Position numbers and translations under genes: made by a program. 64,000 nt of DNA from Rosellinia necatrix (taxonomy: Eukaryota > Ascomycota > Sordariomycetes > Xylariales > Xylariaceae): assembly GCA_021209875.1 (NCBI GenBank), contig JAGYVD010000001.1, positions 3,162,001 through 3,226,000 of the forward strand, read 5' to 3'. The notes under the pieces are model-generated. The model was given only the letters and a program-made list of their open reading frames with translations. It ran no database searches and was not told where the DNA came from. This document shows, one piece after another, positions 35,080-44,756 of the stretch; positions within the stretch are counted from its first letter, which is position 1, and every line of letters starts with the position of its first letter.

Positions 35080-35413
35080 ACTACTGCTGCTGCGACACAT
35101 GCCAACGCGCGGTCAGCATCCTACTAATCTCACCTTTTCGTTTCTTTTTTTTTTTTTTTTTGAGACGCCAGATCTGAGGAAGCCGACCCTTGCTCGCTAC
35201 TGTACCACCACTACTGATAAGGCCACCGGAACTCGACCTCGTTTTCCCTACACCTACCTCCCAGCCCGACCCGAGCCGAAACCAATGTGAACACACTGAA
35301 CCGACCGTCATCCCTCTCAGCTTTGATGCGCCCTGGTTCCTCGGCCCGCTTCGTGCGGATACCAACCGTGTCTCTCGGCCCTTGACCCTCCGTCCGTCCC
35401 CGGATCGTGGAAA
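33690..35413. other. Intergenic between CTF1-type gene and LysM-domain gene
   Basis: A G-rich tract lies at 33938-33956 and TATGT/TTATG repeats at 34110-34180. TAGGTA motifs occur at 34460-34560. The stretch from about 35040 to the ATG is leader-like: a CTG repeat, a poly-T run at 35147-35161 and pyrimidine-rich sequence. Short frames here show no recognisable product. Confidence 0.5.
35043..35093. repeat. CTG microsatellite in probable 5' leader
   Basis: About fifteen nearly uninterrupted CTG triplets, with two CTA variants, lie 320 bp before the ATG of the LysM-domain gene. Confidence 0.8.
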
Positions 35414-37306
35414 ATGGCCGACTCCAGCCGGGCATCGAAGCCTCCCATCTCGCGGTCCTCGACGGCCTTGACCCCGGCCGGTGTCGACAACCCCACTACC
35501 GTGCGGTCGAGAAACAGGAGAGCGCCTCAGGCCAATCATGCGTCCGGTTCAAGCCCCTCGCCGAGCCGAGGGGTGAGCCCCATGCCCTCCGCGCGTCTCT
35601 CCAGCACCAAACTTCAATCTGGTGGGCTGTCGAGCCCCCTGAACGGCACCTTCTCTCGGGGCCTGCTGGAAGGCTCGTGGGCCCCGAACTGGTCAACGGT
35701 TCAAGACTTTGCTACATCGTTGCTCGAGGGCGGATACAGCAGTGAGCCCTCATGCCCCAACAGTCGGAGTGGTCCCAAGTCACAACCCAAATCCTTCTGG
35801 AAAGGCTTCGGTGGAATGAACGCTTTGGCGGGCAACGCGTCCGAAACATGGGGGCCCACCCCACCGTCGAACTCCCGTCCCGCGCCAAGGGACATCGCCG
35901 CAGGTTCTCTCGCCGAACGGGAGGCGCAGTTGATGGCAAGAAAGAAGGCCAGCGTGCTAGAGAGCCATGACGGGGCAAACGGGGGCCTAGATGTGACCGG
36001 CAAGTACAAGAGGAGGAATTCGGACGAAAACATACGGAGCGTAAGCCAGCCCGTCATAGAAGAATTTCTGGTATATCTGCACCATGTGCAGCCGACGGAT
36101 ACCTATGCCGGCATTATCCTACGCTACAAGTGTATGGAGCATGCGCTTCGCAAGATCAACGGCCTATGGTCCCGGGATAACATACAGGTGCGGAAGCACC
36201 TTTTGATCCCAATAGACGCATGCGAGACCAAAGGCAGGCCGTGTGACCCTCCCTGCCACCCTTCTCAGAAGATTGACCACCTAGCCATGACACCCCAGAA
36301 TTCCGACGTCGGTACCTACAGCCGGTCCAACGTGCATCTGCACCAGCCGCTGCACGACGACTACTTCGGATCCTTGGACGGGAAGACGACGACTGAGAAT
36401 GTAGCGCAAGACGCCGATGAACGACCCTGGACCCATGTGCGGTGGGTGAAGCTCGACTCGCTACAAGAGCCGGCGGAGATAGTGAGGGTAAAGCGAACAG
36501 CAGTGGGGTATTTTCCGCCGCGAAGAAAGAAGAGCGTTCAGACTGTTTCAACTCTCTCGACCCCGCGCCAGTCCTTGGAGTTAGCTAAAGTCGTCTCGAA
36601 CAACTCGGTAGTCGCGAACAGCCCCGGTAGGATCTCGTCCAGACGACAAAGTGCGATGAGCGCAAGGCCAACGGCGTCGAGTCTCAGTCTAGGCTCGCCC
36701 GCCTCTGGCCGGAGCCGAGGGAACAGTGCCGGGCAGACGGAAGGACTTCCGTCGTGGATGCGCAAGCCAGGAGGCGTGGGATCGATGGAAAAGAGCGTCA
36801 AGGCGCCGGGTCCAGCCTCGGATTCCTTCAATGCATGGGTCAAGCGAGTCCCCGGGTTTAACATGGACACGTTGCCCTCCATGTCAGTAATGGGCTCCGA
36901 GACTGCTCAGTTCGGCTTCTTCAGGACGGCGGAGGAGGGTTCCGGCATCGCCGAGAGTCCCTTTGAGGAAGGGCGCGACGCGGCGGTGCCCCCGAAGAAT
37001 GGCATGGGCCTGGAGCACGCGGCATCATCCATCGAGACGTGGATACGTGGGGCGTGGGCCAAACGTCCCGCTACGCCGATACTTGGCTCGCTACGGAAAC
37101 CGGTCGACGACCTCGACCTCATCGAGCTTGCGGACACTGCCAGCGACGACGGGCGAACAATCAACGCACCCGATCGCCCTTCTCACGGCTTCTTAGACCA
37201 TACCTCACATGGCTCGACTAGCCGAAGCGACGGGGAAGGCGCATCGTCGATGCGTGGCAGACCAACGGGGCCAGGGGGAGGCGAGAAAGGGAAGAAGTCA
37301 GATTAG
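35414..37306 (+). CDS. Non-secreted LysM-domain protein
   Basis: This is an intronless gene for a 630-aa protein. There is no signal peptide or membrane segment, so it is expected inside the cell. One LysM-like domain is visible at about 221-267: LHHVQPTDTYAGIILRYKC, then LRKINGLWSRDNIQVRKHLLIP, the hallmark of intracellular LYSMD-type domains rather than of secreted effectors. The rest is mostly disordered and rich in Ser, Pro, Gly and Arg. A short predicted helix at 163-185 (LAEREAQLMARKKASVLE) precedes the domain. Family role is poorly known; in animals some relatives act in membrane trafficking or oxidation resistance, but nothing here proves that. The start is the first ATG after the pyrimidine-rich leader. 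Confidence 0.83.
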   Translation: MADSSRASKPPISRSSTALTPAGVDNPTTVRSRNRRAPQANHASGSSPSPSRGVSPMPSARLSSTKLQSGGLSSPLNGTFSRGLLEGSWAPNWSTVQDFATSLLEGGYSSEPSCPNSRSGPKSQPKSFWKGFGGMNALAGNASETWGPTPPSNSRPAPRDIAAGSLAEREAQLMARKKASVLESHDGANGGLDVTGKYKRRNSDENIRSVSQPVIEEFLVYLHHVQPTDTYAGIILRYKCMEHALRKINGLWSRDNIQVRKHLLIPIDACETKGRPCDPPCHPSQKIDHLAMTPQNSDVGTYSRSNVHLHQPLHDDYFGSLDGKTTTENVAQDADERPWTHVRWVKLDSLQEPAEIVRVKRTAVGYFPPRRKKSVQTVSTLSTPRQSLELAKVVSNNSVVANSPGRISSRRQSAMSARPTASSLSLGSPASGRSRGNSAGQTEGLPSWMRKPGGVGSMEKSVKAPGPASDSFNAWVKRVPGFNMDTLPSMSVMGSETAQFGFFRTAEEGSGIAESPFEEGRDAAVPPKNGMGLEHAASSIETWIRGAWAKRPATPILGSLRKPVDDLDLIELADTASDDGRTINAPDRPSHGFLDHTSHGSTSRSDGEGASSMRGRPTGPGGGEKGKKSD

Positions 37307-38325
37307 AGACGATTTAACGCAACAGTAATGCAAATTTTGGACAGCCCCCAGACGGCTCTCGCCATTAACTAATAGATCGCTCACAAACAGGACCCTTTTA
37401 TGTGTTCGGGGCGGTGTAGTCTGCATCATTGACGGCGTTTCGGGAGAGGGTTAAGCAAGACCAAGCAGGCCTTTTTGTATATACTCACTACATCTATTAC
37501 CCGCAGCTTCGTTCTGCTTAGTGGTCTATCCGCAAGAGGTAGCAAGAGGCTTCCTTCTTTTTTTCCCTCTTTTTTTTTTTTTAAACAGTTTAGATAGCAT
37601 GGTTCGCCGTGGTCAATGGCAATCTGGGCCGCCTATTGCCCGTCTGCTTCTACATTTCATAGCATCATAGAACATACGGTCATATCACTTATATACGGGG
37701 ATTAGATTTAATAAGCCGACCTACGATATGTGAGAGGGATATTGGGGAAGGCATATATTTCTTCTATTAATGCAATACTTACCTTACCTGTCTACCTAGT
37801 TTAGAAGTTTGGATCTAATTCATAGTTCGGAGCCTCTTCCATTGACAAATGAACGAGTTTTAAGTTGCTATATACCCATCGTAGGAAAGGGGATACCTAT
37901 TTAGGTCGGGTACTAGGTAGGTACCTATATAGCAACTGATAAGATAAGACATATCAATGGGAGACAACCAGCGTCACTTCTCGCGGGGGGGATATAGAAG
38001 CTCCTAACTCCGACCAATTAATTGCATTATATCCAACAGAACTGACACCACTCGAGAGCGGCATTCCATTCCCGCCGAAAGCAGATCTGCGATCCGCCAG
38101 GGCGATATCCACCCGAGGCGCGCTCGCGACTTTCACCTACCTACCTACCTACCTACCAATAGCGCCCGCGCGAGAAGACGACGGAGGACGGAGAGACCAG
38201 AGGACAGAAGAAGAGGCGGGCGGTAGGGGGGAGTTTGCCATCTCGCATTTTAAGGCGCATGGGAGACGGGAGGGGGATCGACCAGCCATCATAACTACGC
38301 CACGGCACGAAGTCCACAGATCCAT

Positions 38326-38356
<31 letters not shown>

Positions 38357-38360
38357 TACA

Positions 38361-38402
<42 letters not shown>
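37307..38402. other. Intergenic between LysM-domain gene and ARV1
   Basis: This holds the 3' region of the upstream gene (poly-T near 37570) and the ARV1 promoter. A CCTA tandem run lies at 38138-38157, and a CA/TA microsatellite reaches to the ARV1 start codon. No gene supported. Confidence 0.5.
38323..38402. repeat. CA/TA microsatellite abutting the ARV1 start codon
   Basis: An 80-bp run of CA with ATA interruptions passes into TATATATATA and ends directly at the ATG. Confidence 0.85.
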
Positions 38403-39279
38403 ATGCCGATCTGCATTGAGTGCCGACACCCCGTCCGGACCCTCTGGACGCAGTACTCGGGCGCGGGCGACGCGAGCTCCAACATCCGTCTCACGGTGTG
38501 CCGGAACTGCGGCCGGTTCTGCGACAAGTACGTCGAGCATGACTTTGTCGTGCTGTTCATCGATCTAGTATTGATCAAGCCGCAGGTGAGTTTATTTTGG
38601 TCTTTTGTCCGGCCTCTTTCGCCCGAACTTGAAATAGGGGAATAGGGGATTAGTACTTAGTAGACGCGGGTGAGAATAGAAGTGAAGAAATGGCGTGTAA
38701 GAGGGAGACTCGCGAGGAGAGACGCACGGGAGGGTGGCAATGATGGTGAGAGAGAAAGAGAGAGAATCTCTATGGCCAAAGGGACGACAGAAGGGACGAT
38801 TGGATGTAGAGAAGGAATCGCATCCGTGGGCCGCGATGTATAGCTAACATGTATTGCGACAGGTGTATCGCCACCTTTTGCACAACACATTAATGCGCGA
38901 TCGTGATAAATTCGACGTACGTTTGCTTGACCCCGCCCTCCCCGTGTGTAGAATGACGAAGGTTGGGGTGAACCAAAAAAAGAGAACTAACTAAGACACT
39001 CATTCCCACAGCCATCCATCATACGCCTCGGCACCCTCCTCCTCCTCTTCGACGTCTACCTGACATGGGCACGCATCGAGAAGCAGGGTGGCCCGGAGTC
39101 CTCGTCGTCCTCCTCCTCCACCTCGACGGCCTGGGGACGGAGTAACCTAGGGGCGTTGGCGCAACAGCCCATCGTATTCCAATATCTATTCTTTCGTATG
39201 CTTGCTTCTTCCCCTTCCCCCAACTCCAAAGTTCCAAAAAGCCAAAGCCAATAAATGAATAATAACAAATAATAACGGG

Positions 39280-39314
<35 letters not shown>

Positions 39315-39831
39315 CACAGTGGTCCTCTGCACGCTCTCAACGACAGCCTTCCACCTGACGATCCGATTCCTGACGTCGTCCCCGGCATCGCCGCTAGCGC
39401 GGCTAGGTATACTACCGCCGCCACCGCCGCCGGCCGGGACCGGCGCCAGCGCCGGGGCGGCGGGAGGAGGAGGAGGGGCGCAGGGGCGGGCGAACTCGGT
39501 GTCGACGGCGCTGCTGGTGTCGAGCAGCACGAAGCTGTTCCCGATCCTGATGGTGGTCTGGGACTACGACGTGCCCGCGGCCGCCCGCGCCCTCGCCTGG
39601 GCCGCCGTCGCCAACAACGCCGAGGCCCTCGCCATCCTCCTCGACTGCGGCCACGCCGCCGCCCTCCTGCTCGCCGGCACCGGCGCCCTCGCCCGCTGGG
39701 CCGTCGCCCGCGCCGTCCTCGCCGCCGCCGGCCTCGACGACCCGCCGCCGCCGCCGCCGGCGACCTCGCCGTCGACGGCCGCGCCCTCTGGGCCGCCCTC
39801 AGGAGCGGCGGCGAGGGCGTCGGGCGGTTAG
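38403..39831 (+). CDS. ARV1: Arv1 family ER protein (sterol and GPI homeostasis)
   Basis: Arv1 is an ER/Golgi membrane protein needed for sterol distribution and early GPI assembly. The product is 310 aa from exons 38403-38585, 38863-38916, 39012-39195 and 39320-39831 (introns 277, 95 and 124 bp; the last contains an AAT microsatellite). The N-terminal Arv1 homology domain has the zinc-binding cysteines Cys4, Cys7, Cys33 and Cys36 (CIEC, then VCRNCGRFCDKYVEHD), VLFIDLVLIKPQVYRHLLHN across the first intron, and several membrane segments starting at IIRLGTLLLLFDVYL. The C-terminal part is very GC-rich, with Gly/Pro/Ala low-complexity stretches around 205-225 and at the very end. Those stretches are unlikely to be conserved. 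Confidence 0.88.
39278..39313. repeat. AAT microsatellite in ARV1 intron 3
   Basis: About eleven AAT triplets lie just upstream of the acceptor site of the last ARV1 intron. Confidence 0.8.
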
Positions 39832-40773
39832 TCGGGGGATAAAAGGGGGAAGCGGGGAGGCGTGGTTCTTCTTCTTCTTTTTCTCCCTCTCATTCTTTTT
39901 CTTCCCAAGTGTCATGATAGAATGGGTGGTGGTTTTCGGGTTTAGCGGGTTCCCCGGTTGTTTAGGAGGTGATTTGCGGTTTTAAATGAAATCAATATCC
40001 TACCGGTTTCGACTACGGACGGGTTGTATTAAGAGATAGCCGTAGCCAGGTCTACTACCGTGTTGTAGAGGTCAGACATTTCGTCTACCCAAACTACTCA
40101 CGTAAATTTTTTTTCTTAATTTTTCTTTTTTTTTTTTCGATAAGAGAGTTGTTAGTACATACATGCAAGTAGTCTTCTCTTCTACCATTTGACTCGGAGG
40201 GTTGTTATCTCCCCAGGTTCCCTCTTTCCCCCTTAACGCCATGAAAAAATAAAAGGGATTGGTTTGGTCAACACGAGACAAAATATAGGAGGGGGCCCCA
40301 AAAGAGAAAAAAAAAAAAGTATGATGTTGGTATGTGGTTGGTGATACAAGTCTCGCGTTCCTATAAAGCCATATCCCTCTCTATCCCTCTACTTCGGCTC
40401 CGCGAGGTCCCTTCGCTCCATTCAGCTTCCGTCATTCGCCCGGTGCCGGCCGCCGGCGTTGCGAGGCTTCTGAGAATCCGAGTGCCTCTCCTCCCTTCTT
40501 CTTTCTTTCTTTCCCCTAGGCATGCGTACGGGGTCGGGTGATACGCTTCGAATCGAACAGGTCGGTGTGGCATAATGTAATGGCTTCACTGCCAGAGATA
40601 GGCGAATACAAAGAGAGGTGCCCCGCCTCCCCCCCCTCCATGCATGCGTTTCTCCGCAGACATCGTCCGTCAATCGTCGGTAGTCGGTCGTTCGTTCGGC
40701 GTGGCGGTGCGCATATCTGCGAAGAGAGAATACGCCCCTTCGTACGGTGCCCCCGTCTGTCTGTCTGGCTAGC
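39832..40773. other. Convergent intergenic region, ARV1 / VMA9
   Basis: Both neighbouring genes end into this gap. It contains T-rich and A-rich tracts (40110-40136, 40302-40319) and pyrimidine-rich stretches. Frames at 40332-40541 and 40538-40789 show no recognisable features and are not called. Confidence 0.5.
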
Positions 40774-41374
40774 CTATTCGTGCTGGTAACCCTCCCGGAC
40801 GCCCGTCCGGCGGGGCTCGATCAGAGGGTGCAGCTGCGCCATGAAGGTCACAAACCACATCAGGTAGCAGCTGACGAAGGCGATGATGAGCGACGAACGC
40901 CATGTCCTGTGAAATGACCGCCGTCGCGTTAGCCTTGTTTTCCTCTCTTCCTCTCTCTCTCTCTCGCGGTCGCGTCTTTACCCCCCCCTCTTTTGTCTCT
41001 CCTTCTCTCGTGATATATCCACCCATCCACGGTTACTGGAGATTGAAGCGCGCGCGGGACATCCGGAGAGTAGGCAGGCAGGCTGGTAGGTAGACAGGTG
41101 GGTGGAATGGCTTTTTTTTTTTTTTTTAACTTACGTCTGGTTCTCGCCCTTCGGTGATAAAAACCACGCGGCCACGCACATGACAGCCACGATGACCAGG
41201 CCGACGAAGATGCTGTACCTAGATAGCGGAAACCATTTGTACATATGTTAGTCAGGGGGTGCGAGAAAGCATTTCCATTGCCTCTGTCCCGTCAAATCTC
41301 AACAGAGGGCGTCGAGATGCAATGACGAGTTCAGGGTATCCGGCGGCGGAGGATTCGACGTACCCCTGCGCCAT
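40774..41374 (-). CDS. VMA9: V-type ATPase subunit e (Vma9)
   Basis: This small gene is easily missed: exons are 41364-41374 (11 nt), 41135-41218 (84 nt) and 40774-40906 (133 nt), separated by introns of 145 and 228 bp. The product is a 75-aa, two-membrane-helix subunit of the Vo sector of the vacuolar proton pump. Residues MAQGYSIFVGL start helix 1. The loop FLSPKGENQTTWRSSL spans the second splice and is the family signature. Helix 2 is LIIAFVSCYLMWFVTFMAQL, followed by HPLIEPRR. Donors are GTACGT and GTAAGT, acceptors CTAG and ACAG. Each splice is needed to keep frame, and the result matches fungal Vma9 in length and pattern. Confidence 0.88.
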
Positions 41375-42035
41375 TGCTGCAGTCTGTCAAATTGGCAATT
41401 CCCGTGTGTGGTGTTGTTCCGATGCTGAGGACGGTCGATGCTTCGATGCGTAGAGTACAGACGTAGGCGGTAGGACACGAGGTGGGATGGAACGAAGGGA
41501 ATTAATGGTTGTCGAGCTCGTCGTGTTGGGTCGAGCTGCGGAAGCAGGTAGGTATTGTCCAGTAAGGTAACCTTGGAAGTATGTAAGTAGGTATGTTTAA
41601 CTAGCCGTAGGCAGGTAGTTACGCTGTAGGCACCTTCAAAGCTCCAAGGTATAGATAGATAGATTGATTGATTGATTGGTTGGTTGGGGGAGCTACCTAC
41701 CTAGGTACCTACCTAGTTACTAGGTAGATGCCAAGCAAAACCTTACCTAAGTCGCCCCATAGCTGCAACCCAAGCGTCGTATCCTGTCTAGGAATTGGCT
41801 ATCCTACCTACATTTACATTTGCATTTGCAGACCCAACAAAACACCACTTATATCATATAACTAACTACCTAGGTAAGCACGTAATCAAGAATCTCAGTC
41901 CATTGTGACAGTAATCAGCAATGCACTACCGAGCCTCACTATTTTAACTTTTTGATATTCGTTCGATTATTTGGATGAGGGGCTTTCACAGCCATACCCC
42001 ATAGGTAGCGACCTAGGTTAACTCCCGGTGTTCAA
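41375..42035. other. Intergenic between VMA9 and the dehydrogenase gene
   Basis: The VMA9 promoter and the dehydrogenase 3' region lie here. A GATA/GATT tandem run lies at 41650-41685. A dense palindromic TACCTAGGTA cluster lies at 41692-41730. No gene seen. Confidence 0.5.
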
Positions 42036-43131
42036 TCAATCATCGTTCTCAAACTTGAGGCCGTTCTGCATCCTCACGGCGCCGTAGATGCCGGCGATGT
42101 CGCCCTTGGCGCCCCCGGCATGGTCGGCGACGACCTTGAGGTACTCGTCGCCGAGCTTGGCGAGGCGGAGGTCGACGCCGGCGGCGTCGGCCATGCGGAT
42201 GGCGTGGCCGGCGTCCTTGCGGGCGTTGTCGGCGGAGAAGAGCGGCTCGTCCATGCGCCAGTAGACGCCCTCGGTCATGCGCTCGGCGTAGCCGCTGTAG
42301 ACGCCGCCGAAGAGCAGGTCGACGAGCGCGCGGACCGGCGCCGCCCCGACCCCCGTCTTCTCGCCGAGCGTCAGCCCCTCGCCGAGCGCGCACACCATGT
42401 TCAGGATGAAGGCGTTGCCGAGCAGCTTGAGCCGCAGCGCCGACTCCCGCGGCCCGTCCTCGAACGGGATCTCCGCCCGCCCCATCACCCCCGTCGTGTA
42501 CGGCCGCAGCCGGTCGATCGACGCCTTGGGCCCCGCCGGTACGAAGCTGGGAGGAAAGGGGAAGACCGCGTCGTTAGTTAATTATTATTATGATCATTAG
42601 GTTGATGCCACATATTTTTATGACAGAGAGAAAAAAAAAAGGACCGAAACTCACATTAGTTTGCCCGCATCGGCCGCCGCCGGCGCGCCGAAGACCGGCG
42701 AAGTCACGAACTCGCCCCCCTTAGCCAGCACCTCCTCGGCCACCTGCCTCGACGTGTCCGGGTCGATAGTCGAGCACTCGACGACCAGCTTCCCTGTGAC
42801 GTCCGACTGGAGGATCGCACTGATGGCTTCCTTGACGGCGGCATCGTTGCTGACGATGGTGAATATGATGTCCGCCTTCTTCACCCCTTCCTCGATGCTC
42901 TCGACGACCTCCGTCTTGCCGGCCGGGAGGGTCGCCGCGAGATCCTCGGACCGCTTCTTGGTGCGGTTGTACAGGATCAGGGGCTTCTCCAAGTTCCCCT
43001 TCTCAACCAAGTTCTTGCACATGGCCTGTTTCGCCTATTAGTCGAGTTCGCCACATATAGGTCAGCTTTGCGGAGAGTTCGGACTCACCCTGCCCATGTT
43101 TCCGAGGCCGATCCACATCAATTGAGGAGCC

Positions 43132-43133
<2 letters not shown>
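42036..43133 (-). CDS. NAD(P)-dependent beta-hydroxyacid dehydrogenase
   Basis: The spliced product is 308 aa from exons 43089-43133, 42655-43025 and 42036-42546 (introns 63 and 108 bp). It belongs to the 3-hydroxyisobutyrate / 6-phosphogluconate dehydrogenase-like superfamily. The N-terminal Rossmann motif is GLGNMG (residues 9-14), split from AMCKNL by the first intron. ECSTIDPDTSRQVAE and the substrate-binding SPVFGAPAAA follow, and a candidate catalytic lysine lies in LRLKLLGN (Lys179). The C-terminal half is all-helical, as in the family. The substrate cannot be told from sequence; valine catabolism, glyoxylate reduction or a specialised acid are possible. The third exon is strikingly GC-rich at third codon positions. 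Confidence 0.85.
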
Positions 43134-43169
<36 letters not shown>

Positions 43170-43181
43170 TAATGATGAATG
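43131..43181. repeat. ATG/CAT triplet repeat at the dehydrogenase start
   Basis: About thirteen ATG (plus strand) triplets run into the dehydrogenase start codon. On the gene strand they read ATC in the coding phase and contain no further ATG in that phase, so the start is unambiguous. Confidence 0.8.
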
Positions 43182-44756
43182 ACGATAAACCGTGACTAGA
43201 CTAGTACGTTTAAAAATGAGTGTTTATCATTAATCAGAGAGTAACCGGTTCTAATAGGGGTGTGTATATCCTCAGGGCGTTGGTTGCTTGCGTAGAGTCT
43301 CCGGAATAGGCCGGATGGTGGTGGCGTCGAGCGGGGGGTACAACGATTACCCTAGAGTTCAATAAGTTGTCAAGCAGACGTACTTCACCAGAATATACTT
43401 GGTTTATTTAATGGCAAGGACAACTTTTAATTTTCAATTCGGAATTTCAGTTTCCATCAGACGTTTTTATAACCCCTTCAACTTCAAGTTGAATGTTGAA
43501 CCTTGCTGGATATAGGAAACAGCCCCGCAGAATTCCACCCCCCTACTTTGGACTCGGCATATAATTATCGTATTATCCATCATAGTGTCGTCGGGACATG
43601 CGCGATGACTAAGGCTCGTAAATCAAAACCACCTATCTACCTACCTACCTACTGCCTACCAACCACCCTACCTACTCTCAACTCCCCCCTTCGGCGCTAT
43701 CCCGTCCGCCGAGCCGTATCACGACTAAACACCGACACTTTCGTCCTTTAGTCTTAGTGACGACGACACCACACCACACGACCGGGAAGTAGACCGATCA
43801 GGCTTACCAATCTGCGTTATGAATATTACCCACGCTGCGCCCATGCAGCAGTGATTCGTTTCCAAATCCCCATCGCGGGGTGTCATCCCCCCCCGGAAAC
43901 AACCGGAGGTGATGCGAAGTAGGAGGGCGTGTTCGCCGCGCACGTAACGCCGCCGGCCCGCGCCATGGGGGAGGGGGGAGGGGGGCAGACGCGAGGGGAA
44001 TATGACGCACCGTGATGTTATCAAGTGGCGCCGCTGAACGGGAAGATGCCGACTGCTGCCGAGGACCGACCTCGCGCGGCAGCTCCCATCTCGCACCGCC
44101 CCTTCTGCTAGACCACGGGGCAGGACTACACTCCACGCCTCTGCGGCGTAGACAACGACGAGACGGTCAAGTTCTAAACTATTCAACCTCACACATGTTT
44201 TTTTTTTTTTTTTTTTTAAGAATGAACACAGCCTTGCTGACCCCAAGAAAATCCGAGGAGCCACCCGGAACCACCTCAAATAAACCTAGCTCCTTTTCGG
44301 GACGCAAAATCGCTAGCCGAAAAGACCGCAGTGCCCATTCATGCGTGGTGAGTCGGGTACCATGAGCGCAGCACCCATTAGTAAGTGACCACCAGCAGTT
44401 TTACTCCTTGCTGGCCTTTCCTTAAGTACAATTTTACAGGCAAGTATGCAGGCAAGCATTTCCTGTTAATTGCTGGTGGTGCAACGACGAGATGCTTAGA
44501 GGAATGTTTGGGAGTCTGAGATATGTTACTTGAGCTGGGCGTTTTAGCGCAGAGCCCTGTTGTACGTAGATCCGGAGATAATTTAAGTGAAGTGCCAAAT
44601 AAGCCCCCCGAAAATCTATAATATACTACAGTGGGCGTAACAGATTCGGCAGGGTTGGAGAAAACGTTTGGGTAGTCTTGGCTATTCACTATATTCGTTG
44701 TGTAGAGCGAGAACGTATGAATGGGTAAACGCCTATCGCGTGTCCGTCGGCCTCTT
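43134..44756. other. Intergenic between dehydrogenase and ARPC2
   Basis: A 1.6-kb gap. Overlapping frames at 43725-44365 on both strands are interrupted by a 20-bp poly-T run (44197-44217) and carry no motif, so I do not call them. A CTAC repeat lies at 43636-43655. The last 350 bp should be the ARPC2 3' region. Confidence 0.5.

Noticed and set aside
35043..35093. CTG array considered as a CRISPR-like or functional tandem array
   Set aside because: It is a simple trinucleotide microsatellite without spacers, in a eukaryotic genome.
43725..44365. 184-codon (-) and 117-codon (+) frames between dehydrogenase and ARPC2
   Set aside because: Both run through a poly-T/poly-A tract giving lysine or phenylalanine runs. 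Nothing recognisable on either strand.
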